From positions 13,274,157 through 13,338,156 of the forward strand of contig JARWKL010000016.1 in the NCBI GenBank assembly GCA_029961685.1: DNA of 64,000 bases, written 5' to 3'. This stretch comes from Aristolochia californica (lineage: Eukaryota > Streptophyta > Magnoliopsida > Piperales > Aristolochiaceae). Of the stretch, positions 10,501 to 19,863 are shown in pieces. Each line of letters begins with the position of its first letter. The first letter of the stretch is position 1. A program made the translations under genes and the position numbers. The notes below the pieces were generated by a model, which saw only the letters and a list, made by a program, of their open reading frames with translations, did not search any database and was not told where the DNA came from.

Positions 10501-11615
10501 GATTAAAACAAGCTTCCCGCCAATGGTAATTGAAATTCCATAATGTAATTTCTTCATTCGGTTTCGTAGAAAACATTATGGATCAATGTATATACCAAAA
10601 GGTCAGTGGGAATAAAAATTTTTTTCTTATTTTATATGTGGATGACATTTTGCTAGCAACCAATGATAAAGGTTTTCTGCATGAGGTGAAACAATTTCTC
10701 TCTAAAAATATTGATATGAAGGATATGGGTGATGCATCTTATGTCATTGGCTTTAAGATTCATAGAGACGGATTTTGAGGTATCTTAGGTTTGTCTCAGG
10801 AAACATGTATTAATAATGTTTTAGAGAGATTTTGGATAAAGGATTGTTCACCAAGTGTAGCTCCCATTGTGAAGGGTGATAGGTTCAATTTGAGCCAATG
10901 TCCGAGGAATGACCTTGAAAGGGAACAAATTAAGGACATTCCATATGCTTCTGCTGTCAGAAGCATAATGTATATTCAAGTCTGCACAAGACTTGACATT
11001 GCATTTGTTGTAGGAATGTTGGGACGATATCAGAGTAATCTAGGGATAGAACACTGGAGAGTTGCAAAGAAAGTAATGAGGTAACTTCAAGGAACCAAAG
11101 ACTACATGCTGACGTATAGACGGACGGACAATTTAGAAGTAATTGGCTACTCAGATTCTAACTTTGTTAGCTATATTGATTCACGCAAATGAACATTAGG
11201 ATACATTTTCTTGATGGCCAGTGGAGCTATATCATGGAGGAGTGCCAAACAAACTTTGACTGCCACATCCACTATGGAAGCCGAGTTAGTTTCCTGTTTT
11301 GAGGCTACTTCACATGGTGTACGGCTTAAGAGTTTCATTTTTGGGCTTAGAATTATGGATTATATCTCTAGGTCAGTGAGAATATATTGTGACAATTCAG
11401 CTGCTAAATTTATGGCCAAGAAAAATAATAGTGGAAGTCGAAGTAAACACATCGACATAAAGTATTTGGCCATAAGAGAACGTGTTAAAGAAAAGAAAGT
11501 GGTCATGGAGCACTTAAGCACTGAATTAATGATAGTTGATCCTTTGATTAAGAGCTTGCCACCATTTAAATTCAAGGATCATGTCGTGATTATGGGACTT
11601 GGTTCCAGTATGTAA
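7569..11615 (+). pseudogene. Copia B gag-pol (decayed)
   Basis: The order gag, protease, integrase, RT, RNase H is complete, but stops and frameshifts break it throughout. The gag region (7569-8234) ends near a zinc knuckle reading CKKKGHMKKEC with its first cysteine lost. A protease block, WWIDSGSTIHIS, is at about 8430, and the integrase HHCC region (LWHRRLGHIS...C..C) at 8855-8970. The integrase core has the sequence SFIDDYSR. In RT, MDVKTTFLNGYLEEEVYM is near 10380 and LYVDDILLA near 10635. RNase H is at 11140-11450. The chain ends at 11615. A run of 17 C at about 8255-8271 interrupts gag. The type resembles elements whose 3' LTR follows a 'ggagaatgtta' tract. It is non-functional. Confidence 0.85.
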
Positions 11616-11880
11616 TTTTTCATTGTATGAACAATGTTATTTTAGTGAAATTCTTAATTATTGCGATGTTTCTCTCATATTTATGTGCACCTTAATTTGA
11701 GAAAATTCATCTGTGTTGGACTAAGAATAAACATAAGGTTTATTCATAAAGTATAAGAAATAAATACATATTAATACATGGAAGGTAATACTCATCATTA
11801 AAGGACATATCACCATGATTCATGTGTTTATTACTTAAATTTAGATTATCGATGGTTTTAAGATTATATTAGAAGTTTGG

Positions 11881-11953
11881 ACCAAGTAGGAGAATGTTAA
11901 CCGTTTCTCATCAGAAACAGTTTCTCATACAGAGACGATTGGTCTCAACTTCT
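11881..11953 (+). other. Polypurine tract and possible true 3' LTR start of copia B
   Basis: The tract aagtaggagaa is followed by TGTTAACCG at 11895. In related copia groups the LTR starts at this point, which would make the 3' LTR 351 bp (11895-12245). The matching first ~60 bp is not clear at the 5' copy, so the boundary stays open. Positions 11616-11880 hold no recognisable feature. Confidence 0.45.
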
Positions 11954-12245
11954 GGTAGTTGCAACTCCCTCGGTAACATGAAACCATGAAGAACCTTGAT
12001 GGGAGGTTGGCTAATATGATCAACGGTTTGGTCCCCAATCTCGGAATTCACTCACCCCTTTAGTTTTACACCATCGCTGAGAGTGATTAGAGAGGGGAAG
12101 TGCCAAATAGGAACAGAGAATAGAACGCCGATGATTTCTACATGGAATTTGATCGTATGGAGGGAAGAATAATTTTTGGGCTTCCGTTTCCATTTTATTC
12201 AATGAATTTCATGAGGATAATTAGAAATTCAATTAAGATCTTACA
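11954..12245 (+). repeat. Copia B 3' LTR (core)
   Basis: This is a direct repeat of 5763-6053, beginning 'ggtagttgcaactccctcgg' and ending 'gatcttaca'. The following sequence is AZG coding DNA on the - strand, so copia B lies inside or at the 3' end of the permease gene. The flanking five-mer 'aagca' is not found at the 5' side. Confidence 0.65.
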
Positions 12246-12246
12246 A

Positions 12247-12635
12247 AGCATGGTCACGAATCCGAGGATGGCTTGCAGCATGTTGTTCCAGTCAATCTCT
12301 GCCACACACCTCATCATCATCACGACAACCAGGATTGGAGGCGGATCCACCGCCCATAGGGAGAATCCACGCCAACAACAGCGTGAAGAAGAGAGACAGG
12401 AAGAAATACATCGCCGCCATCAAAACCGTTAGCCCTGTCTGTCCCCCCTCACGAATCCCTGTCGACTTTATGAACGCCGTCACCAGCGATGTTCCTAGCA
12501 GTGAACCCACCATGATGGCTGTCGCATCTCACATAAATGCGAAGTATTGACCCTCGAAATCGCCTGACTCGTTCGTGAATCCGGCAAAGCTAGCCATTGT
12601 GTATAGTGTTCCCATCGTGTCTAAAACGTCCATGT
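12247..12635 (-). pseudogene. AZG purine permease pseudogene, C-terminal part
   Basis: On the - strand this reads [19 protein letters not shown], then [11 protein letters not shown], a stop, [26 protein letters not shown] and, after a frameshift, [15 protein letters not shown]. These are conserved blocks of the plant AZG adenine/guanine permeases (AZG1/AZG2, NCS2-related plasma-membrane purine transporters). The [27 protein letters not shown] signature is nearly complete. The last membrane segments are missing because copia B begins at 12245. It continues the gene broken at 24012 by copia A. Confidence 0.85.
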
Positions 12636-12640
12636 ACATG

Positions 12641-12852
12641 TGTTGTAGATTGTAATCACAAGGTAATTCAAAAAATTGATGAAGGATCAATATCATTCAA
12701 AAACATGTTGTTGGCTTTTGTAAGCCTTACAAATAGCTAAAAATAGAAAAACAAACCTTCTTATGATCCAAATAACGTGGTAAATGGCTACGGAAGTAGT
12801 CTACAAATCCTAAATAATAGAATCTTTCTAAATTCAACTAACAACCCCAATA
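12641..12852 (-). repeat. Copia A 3' LTR with polypurine tract
   Basis: This 212-bp LTR on the - strand starts TATTGGGGTTG (first CA/TG pair mutated) and ends CTACAACA. A polypurine tract, AGGGGAGGAAT on the - strand (12853-12863), abuts it. The right-hand copy lacks about 55 bp present here around 12725-12775. Confidence 0.75.
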
Positions 12853-12901
12853 ATTCCTCCCCTAAACTGATTACTGTAATGCTTTCAGTTTACTTGTGGT
12901 A

Positions 12902-13566
12902 TCACACACACACACACATTGACTCACGTAGCTTCAAGAATACATCAAGCTTAAGTGGTTTTGTCATAATGTCTGCAACTTGTTCTTGTGTGACACAATG
13001 CTTCAGCTCAACAACTCCATCGTTGGTCAAATCATGCAAGAAATAAAACCTTAAATCAATGTGTTTGTTGCGTCCATGCATGATTGGGTTCTTGGATAGC
13101 TTAATGGTAGAACTGTTGTCACATAACACAGTGGTACACTTGCCTTGAGAATGACCAAGCTTCTCCAATACTCTCTTCATCCACACCCCTTGACAAGCAC
13201 AAGAGGTAGCTGCCACAAACTCTGCTTTAGTAGTGGACAAAGCAACTACGGGCTATTTTTTAGAGGACCAAGACACAACTCCTTCACTGAGTAGAAACAC
13301 ATAACCAAAAGTTTTTTTCCTATCATCTACATCTCCTGCATAATCACTGTTTGTATATGCCATCAATTCTCCATTACCCTCCTTTTGATAAAAGACACCC
13401 AAATCCACAGTACCTTTCAAGTATCGTAACACCCTTTTCCCAACTTACAAATGCAACTCAGTTGGACTTGCCATGAATCTGCTAACTAGGGACACCACAT
13501 ACATCAAGTCTGGTCTTGTTTCAGTTAGATACATAAGACTTCCGACCAATTGTTTGTACATTATAG
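12902..13566 (-). pseudogene. Copia A RNase H and RT C-terminus
   Basis: On the - strand, YKQLVGSLMYLTETRPDL and VVSLVSRFMASP lead into a decayed linker, then LSTTKAEFVAATSCACQ, the catalytic block LCDNSSTIKLSKNP, HIDLRFYFLHDL and VADIMTKPL. The chain ends in a (CA)n run at 12902-12918. The reading continues at 19864 across the family C insertion. Confidence 0.85.
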
Positions 13567-14007
13567 TGTTGGAAGATAAGATCAAGCCCAAACGACCAAG
13601 GAAGACCCACATATGTAAGATTATTATAAGATGGGCCACATGACCAAGAAAGGCCCACAAGACTGGCCCAAGCCCATAACAAGTAGGACCCACAATGATT
13701 ACCAAGAGCTTACATCCTTCTCACATCAGTTGGAAGATCAAGAAGGACTCACAAAAGTATCTTTATCTTAGGGTCATGACCAAGAAGAGTTTTAGTTTTA
13801 GTTATATTTGTATTTTATCAATATTGAGTTACCTAATTATATTAGGACTTACCTTAAGTGTTAGAGTTTGGGTGTAATTGGGACAAGGGTAGTTTTATTG
13901 TAATTGGACTCTACTACCTTCCTCTATTATAAATAGAAGTTCATGTACACTGATTACAACAAGTTATTGATGTCAATGAAGTATTTCACTTTTCCATAAA
14001 TTCAACA
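13567..14007 (+). repeat. Family C 5' LTR
   Basis: This 441-bp LTR has 'cctctattataaatagaagttcatg' as the likely TATA region near 13925 and a pyrimidine-light tail. It is nearly identical to 19454-19863 except for about 30 extra bases ('cacatgaccaagaaaggccc') near 13636-13665. Confidence 0.85.
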
Positions 14008-14282
14008 TGGTATCAGAGCAGGTTTTGTTAGTTGACTTGGTCAACTCACAGAGGTAATGTGATCCTTTTTCTCTAAACCCTAAACCTTAGGTCTAGGTTC
14101 GTAGTTATTTTTTTCAGTCCCTACACCCATAGTTTCCTTTGCATTTTTTACCTCCATACGAAGTTTTAAATATTTCAAAGTATATATTTATGGAAATATT
14201 TTTGACTTTACTTTCAAAATAAGAATGATTTTTTTTCCAATCACAGTTATATATAGAGAGTTATCGATATTTTAATGAACAA

Positions 14283-14660
14283 AGGTCAGATTGCAAAAAA
14301 GGTTCGAGCAGCAACAACAATCTTCAAATTCTGAGGTATTTTTTGCTATCAAGAACTAGACTTTATCTGCAGAAATATATATCAAACGAAATATCTGTAA
14401 GTCTATTCTTTTACCTATTCAATGAATTTTTTATCTAAGTTATGTGCAAAGAGAAATCGATATTTGAAGCAGCAAAGGTCAGATTGAAAAAGAGGTTCAA
14501 GAGGCAGCAGAAAGCCTCAACTTCCGAGGTATTTTAAGCTATCAAGAAAGAGACTTTATATGGATAATTATATATAAAGAGAAATGTATGTAAGTCTATT
14601 TTTGACCTATTCAACCAATTCTCAGTATGATTTTTTTATAAGGAGATATTGATCTTGGAA
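14283..14660 (+). repeat. Family C leader tandem module, ~180 bp x 2
   Basis: Two units start near 14283 and 14462. Each has a 'caaaggtcagattg' phrase, a 'cttc..a.ttc.gaggtatttt' phrase, 'gctatcaaga' and 'tgtaagtctatt..ttacctattcaa'. The same module occurs once at 4330-4480 and twice, inverted, at 28680-29060. It is the recognisable core of this non-coding family. Confidence 0.65.
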
Positions 14661-15052
14661 GAGTCAATGGTCGTTCTGGAAAAACAGGAGAAACAGAACT
14701 TAGTTTGGCCAGATGACAGAGAATGAAAACTATCATATTGTTTATCTTCTGATAATTATATTTTATGAAGATATATTATACTTGGATGAAATTTATTTAA
14801 GTCTACTTTCAGAAGGAAAAACTTTCATGTCAATCTGATCTATATTGAAAGATATATTCGAATTGGAAGAATCAAAGGTCATGCTAGTATTCAGTTGTAT
14901 TGAAAAATCCGAATTTATGCCAATTGTTTTGCATAACTTTTTGAGTTGATCAGGAAAATATCTCACTTCTCCCTGGTTTGAGGGCTTATTTATAAATCTC
15001 TGTTATTTGGGTTTATTGCTACATCTATGATATTTGGTGCAAGCTGGGATCA

Positions 15053-15446
15053 TTGCCATTACCTCCCAGTTTGAGGGAAGTAGAAGAAGAACAAGAAAGA
15101 GGCATTTTATTCCTTATGTTGTGGAAAAGTTTATATGACCAAAATATTCAAGAAAGGGGAGAACAAAAGATGAAGCTTGTGCATCAAAGAAGAAATTTTT
15201 ATATCGGATTATTTCATGGGTTCTTTGACAAAGTTTACTATTTGGTTCGTGTTATATGTGTTGGAAGATGGTCGTGTTATATTCAGCTGCAACTATTATG
15301 TCTCTTTGGGGACATTATTATTGAAGAAAGGTGGCCTCATGTCATCATTTATTTCATCCCCGTCAAAAAATGAAAATTATTTGTGGTTAGAAGTCTATGA
15401 CGGAGGAACTTATGATTACATCTATGTTTATCCTCCCCCACCGTAA
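15053..15446 (+). other. Two overlapping small frames in family C interior
   Basis: Frames of 106 codons (15053-15373) and 89 codons (15177-15446) overlap here. The second ends in a proline run. Neither shows retroelement motifs or any family I recognise. They may be chance frames. Confidence 0.2.
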
Positions 15447-15803
15447 TGGCTTTTATGTCTCCTACCACTTGAGAGTCGTTGTCCTATGGAGGGACACAGT
15501 GGTGGACACTTCAGAGCAATGCCGATAAACACACTACCGAAAGCAGTGGAGTGTGCTTGTTAAACACCTAGCCAATACTACCCAAAAGACCGGCCTATTA
15601 GGAGCGGAAGACATAGGTACTTAACCCCAGGACCATAACAGTACACCCCACCCTCCTGAGCCGACGACCACAGTGGCCTTAACACAGCAACGGGGACCAG
15701 GTCAAGAGCCCATACTCCCTTACGGCGCCCCGCTAGGGGTGTGCCGTCCACCTGCGCACATGGGGACTCAAAGTCGAGACGTAGCGCCTGATCTGATACC
15801 AAA

Positions 15804-16376
15804 TCCAGATTCAACCCAAACAACTCAGCACCACCATCCACACTCACCTCCACCAGTGCCGACCACCGACGTCAATTCCGCGACGGTGACCTCCAAAATT
15901 GGGGACTCAACATGTCCCAAATCGGAAGGATATCACGAAATCCCTTCAGCGACACCCACGGAAGACCGTTTCCATGTCCCCCCTCAAGTCCGAAAGCTCG
16001 CCCTTTCGGAAGAGATTTCCGAAATCCCGAAACCAAACCTCCCCTACTCACAGCTAACCACACTCCGTTCCGAACAGGAGAGGGAAAATTTTCCAGCCAT
16101 TCCGACCAGGAAATATTTCCGCGAGCACTCTATCTCGGCAAATTTCCAAGCGGCGAAGCCTCCAAGGGCTGTTGTTCACCGCCGGAGCAGTAGGAGACTC
16201 CGTCGGCGAAATTTCCGCACTGTGCGGTGCCGTGAGGACGGCATACGACCGCCGCCCGCCTTAGTCGGTGCCGTGAGGGAAGGAGCCGAGGTTCCCGCAA
16301 TGTCCGACGACCGCTATGTTTGGGATCGGCATGAGGATGAGGAAGATTTCCGATTTCCCCAGAAGACCAGTTAGCG
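15804..16376 (+). pseudogene. Gypsy family B gag-region remnant (GC-rich)
   Basis: A long plus frame (opening in TRIM interior at 15673) includes blocks that match, in a second frame, the inverted copy at 48051-48443: RTGEGKFSSHSDQEIFPRAL here versus QTGEGKFFDNYSDQEIFSRAL there. It is proline-, serine- and arginine-rich with no zinc knuckle. Because it is followed by a pol tail and a family B LTR in the same orientation, I read it as gag/leader sequence of that family. Confidence 0.5.
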
Positions 16377-16540
16377 AAATTTCCGCCGAAGGAGGAAGCT
16401 GATTCCCGATACAAATTTTCCTAAGTTAGGAAAATTTGATCAACGCAGGAAACTGAGTCGCGCTCGGGACCGGGTTTCCAGAACCGAGTCAACCCAGGCC
16501 AACTCGGACCGAGTCAATCGGGAAAAAAAAAAAAATCCTT

Positions 16541-16619
16541 CGCTGGCTTGAGGCTCTCCTATACCGCAGTTGACACTGCTTCCGAGCTCGAAGACAAACT
16601 CGTCTTCCAAGGGGTGTAA
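16541..16619 (+). pseudogene. Gypsy polyprotein C-terminal tail
   Basis: The frame ends SELEDKLVFQGV and a stop at 16619, immediately before the family B LTR. This is the usual end of plant chromovirus polyproteins (ELEDKL.F.GG), here overlapping the polypurine tract aaggggtgtaa. All of protease to integrase is deleted between this and the gag remnant. Confidence 0.65.
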
Positions 16620-16984
16620 TGTTATGCATGAAATAACATTATTATTTTATTTGTTTTCTTTAATTTACTTTATTTTATTTCAGTTTTAGGTTATAGGGGT
16701 ATTTTAGGAATATTTTATTTATAGGGTATTTTTTGAATATTTTATTTATTGGGGTATTTTTTGAATATTTTATTGTAAACCCTAATCGGGTGAACCCTAT
16801 TTAAGGGGTAAGAGTAATGAGAAACACAAGCATTGAGTATTGAAGTTAATTTAGAGTAAGCTTAGAGTAAACATGTCGGATTCTCCCTTTGAGATCTAGG
16901 TCGAGCTTCCTTCAAAGTTCAATCATCCCATTCCTATTCATCGTCATCGTCTTCCTCACGAGTCAGATCCGGGACCGTAACAAA
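16620..16984 (+). repeat. Gypsy family B 3' LTR
   Basis: Begins tgttatgcatgaaataacatt, contains the repeated 'gggtattttt.gaatattttatt' block and 'gaaccctatttaaggggtaag', and ends gggaccgtaaca. Other copies: 29081-29422, 48449-48885 and 49031-49385 (all inverted), and a decayed one near 1140-1392. Confidence 0.8.
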
Positions 16985-17718
16985 TCTTTTATGATTCATG
17001 TCAAGAGGGTTTTAGTTGCTGTAATGACTCAAGAACACCCCTTTCCCTTCACTGAATTCATTCCCCTTGAAAAGGAGTTTCCTGTTCTTAATTGTGAACA
17101 AACCCAGCTAGTCAAGGAAGCTCCTTGAGGCCCCAACATGGAACCCCCCTTTCTTATGGCTCACGTCAAGGTAGGGTTTCCAATATCATGCAGCACTGGT
17201 TCCTTACGTAAAAGAGAAACATAAATTTAATCTCAATGCTTGGAATAAAATTAGCAAATACCTCTGGACGTCAACACCCAACCAGAAACAAAAACTCGTC
17301 CTCCTTCCTGGGTAGACTCACGTCAAGACCTCTCCTTTTCTGGAATTTCCTTGAAGAGGTAGTCTCTCCCTTGCAACTCGGAATAGAAGGGTGTGTCCTC
17401 TTCTTCTTCCTCCCACGATCTCCTCAAAGACTCTCCAATGGATGCAACAAACCACCAAAGAGAGTTCAAGCCAAGAACCCTAGAATAGGGAGCCTAGAAG
17501 GAACCTAAATTACCCTAGTTTATGCTAATTCTGAACTTTCTTTATTTCTCCATCCTTACCCCTTAAATAGGGTAATTAACATCAACATAGGTTAGGGTTA
17601 TAAAACCCAATTCTACCCCTACCTTTAAGTTTGATTACAAATCAATAAAATTCAAAATTAAAAGGAACATAAATAATAAAATTAAAGTAGATGACTCAGT
17701 GTTATTGAGTCCATAACA
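16985..17718 (-). repeat. Second LTR-like block, start TGTTATGGACTC
   Basis: On the - strand this begins TGTTATGGACTCAATAACAC just after a 26-base G tract and carries 'ccctatttaaggggtaagg', a phrase shared with family B LTRs. Length and end are unclear (about 730 bp if it reaches 16985). I infer a 3' LTR of a gypsy relative. Confidence 0.5.
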
Positions 17719-17722
17719 TCTG

Positions 17723-17748
17723 CCCCCCCCCCCCCCCCCCCCCCCCCC
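17723..17748 (-). repeat. Homopolymer run, C26 (G26 on the element strand)
   Basis: This lies where the polypurine tract of the - strand gypsy remnant should be, between its coding tail and LTR-like block. It is either an expanded polypurine tract or a run of uncertain length in the assembly. Confidence 0.8.
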
Positions 17749-19131
17749 TTGGAGATCGAGCTTGTCCTCAAGCTCGGAAGCTTGGTAGACCTGGTGGAAG
17801 TTGTCGAGCCGCTTCCATTCTGCGTAGTTGTGGCCAATTGCTGCCCAGTAATGGCATGCAGGGAGATGTCCGGTGGTTCTTCCTCAATCATATCCTCTGT
17901 CACCTGATATCCTCATCTTCAGCCTTATCGATCAAAAAAAATCTTTTGCACTAATGCCCAACCCGATATGGTTCATCACAGTTGTAACACAAATTCTTAG
18001 CCTGTCGTTCTGCCATCTCAGCACTTGTCAATTTTTTTATATAAGGAGTGTAGAATGACTAGATCTCGGATCCCCTGTCAAAGTAATACCCGGGTTGTTT
18101 CTCGAAGGAATGCGTTCCCCTGACCATGGAGGTCGTCTGTGCTGGGCCTACTGTCTCAGTTCTAAAGCACGAGCTATATTCATAGCGTTGGATAAGTCAA
18201 CAGGTGCATAGAGCTCCACCTCAAGCTTTAACGCCTCAGTCAGTCCTGTTGTAAACAGCCAACTTGTTGATCCACTTGTACCATACTGCTGGCTCGTGCT
18301 AATTTTCCTGGAACAATTTTTTATATTGCCTCACAGCCCCAGTTTGGCATAATAAAACCAAATCTCCCAAGGGGTTACTGTAAGCCGGAGGACCAAAACG
18401 GAGAGAATACAGTCGCTTAAATTCATCCCAATCTACCACCTCGCTATCAACCTCAACTAGCTGGTACCAAAGTTGTGCTTCCCCTAGTAAGTGGAAAACA
18501 GCTACGTTGACTCGGTCATAGGTTGGGACTCGCTGATGGCTAAAATTTTTTTCGCATCAATACAACCATATCAAAGGATCTTCTGACCCATTATAAGTAG
18601 GGAATTCCATTTTAGTATATCTCGAAACAGTGTCTCCCCCCTGGTAGAAGTGTCCCCCCGGAATGAGGGGTCCTTGCTGTCCCGAGAAACTCGTGCGCCT
18701 TGGAAATTCATCTCCCCCTCTGTTATACGAATGGTCCCCTCCTCTCTGATCTGGAATGAGAGGTACAATGCCTCCCCCCTGGTTGAGGTGTCCCCCCGGA
18801 ACGAAGGGTCCTTGCTGACCCGAGACTCATCTCCCCCTCTGATCTACGAATGGTCTCCCGGAATTGGGTTCTTGCCAGTGCTCAGACCAGTCTCCATGTT
18901 ATCCATCATTCCTTTCAAGGTTTCCAAAATGAGAGTGAACTTCTCCTCCAATGCAGCAAATTTCTTGCCAGTAGTTAGACCATTCTCCATGCCATCCATC
19001 CTTCCCTTCAAGGTCTCCATATCGATATCAATTTTTGAGAACCTCTCTAGGACAGTATCAAATTTTATTTCAAGCAATTCAAAGTATTCATTGGTGCTTC
19101 TTTCTGCCAGGTTACCCTTCTCTGATACCAA
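17749..19131 (-). pseudogene. Gypsy gag and polyprotein tail (decayed)
   Basis: From 19131 downward the - strand reads a coiled-coil-like N-terminus (MVSEKGNLAERSTNEYFELL, ETLKGRMDGMENG). The retrotransposon gag core follows near 18360-18560 (VAVFHLLGEAQLWYQ, DWDEFKRLYSLRFGPP). Then comes a damaged zinc knuckle, CYNCDEPYRVGH with its last cysteine block shifted (CKRFF). The frame is broken several times. Near 17760 it joins the ELEDKLDLQ-type chain end, so protease to integrase are deleted. Confidence 0.7.
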
Positions 19132-19215
19132 ATGTTAAGCACTTAGCCAATACTACCCAAAAGACCGGCTTGTTATGAGCGGCAGACATAGGTACTTAAC
19201 CCCAGGACTATAACA

Positions 19216-19453
19216 GTGCCCTACATCCAGCATTAATACTGGAGTATGAAGCAATGACTTACCGGCTAAGAGTGATTTTTACTCTCACTTATAATGCCGC
19301 AGGGCCTCATGGAAGGACGCAATAGCATGAGGGGGAATGTTGGAAGATGAAGGCATATTGGAAGATGTGCCATTTTATACAAAAATATTTTATACATCAT
19401 TTGCAGCAAGCTGGGAGTTCATGTTGTTCTCTTACCCCCAACTTGAGGGGGAG
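19216..19453 (+). other. 3' internal end of family C element
   Basis: Non-coding sequence between the nested insertion and the 3' LTR, ending in polypurine tract cttgagggggag. It includes a partial LTR-like phrase 'tgttggaagatg' at 19338. No frame of note. Confidence 0.6.
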
Positions 19454-19863
19454 TGTTGGAAGATAAGATCAAGCCCAAACGACCAAGGAAGACCCACAAA
19501 TGTAAGATTATTATAAGATGGGCCCAAGCCCATAAGAAGTAGGACCCACAATGATTACCAAGAGCTGACATCCTTATCACATCAGTGGGAAGATCAAAAA
19601 GGACTCACAAAAGTATCTTTATCTTAGGGTCACGACCAAGAAGAGTTTTAGTTTAAGTTATATTTGTCTTTTATCAATATTGAGTTACCTAATTATTTTA
19701 AGACTTACCTTAAGTGTTAGAGTTTGCGTGTAATTGGGACAAGGGTAGTTTTATTGTAATTGGACTCTACTACCTTCCTCTGTTATAAATAGAGGTTCAT
19801 GTACTCTGATTACAACAAGTTATTGATGTCAATGGAGTATTTCACTTTTCCATAAATTCAACA
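19454..19863 (+). repeat. Family C 3' LTR
   Basis: This 410-bp LTR matches 13567-14007 nearly base for base apart from a ~30-bp gap. It is followed directly by copia A coding sequence (- strand ...EEGAKVNAT). Confidence 0.85.

Larger units (their letters stand above)
15558..19215 (-). mobile_element. 3.66-kb mosaic LTR element with TRIM-type 83-bp LTRs
   Basis: Direct repeats of 83 bp at 15558-15640 and 19133-19215 start TGTTAA and end ATAACA, as in the TRIM-1 copies. The primer site TGGTATCAGAGA lies on the - strand at 19119-19130. Flanks are gtgct and gtgcc (four of five). The interior is a patchwork: a gypsy family B gag-to-3'-LTR derivative on the + strand (15804-16984), a second LTR-like block (16985-17718) and a gypsy gag on the - strand (17747-19131). 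I infer that this TRIM-type LTR pair mobilised a much larger cargo than its 309- and 417-bp relatives. Confidence 0.75.
13567..19863 (+). mobile_element. Family C non-autonomous LTR element inserted in copia A
   Basis: LTRs at 13567-14007 and 19454-19863 begin tgttggaagataagatcaag and end ccataaattcaaca. The primer site tggtatcagagc (14008-14019) follows the first, and the polypurine tract cttgagggggag precedes the second. Flanks are tatag and tgtag, four of five matching. After removing the nested element at 15558-19215, the internal region is only about 1.8 kb and contains no gag or pol motif, so it depends on other elements for movement. Confidence 0.85.

Noticed and set aside
15673..16374. 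233-codon plus-strand frame as a host gene
   Set aside because: It spans TRIM interior and a gypsy gag remnant, with its best-conserved block found in a different frame at 48051-48443. It is not an independent gene.
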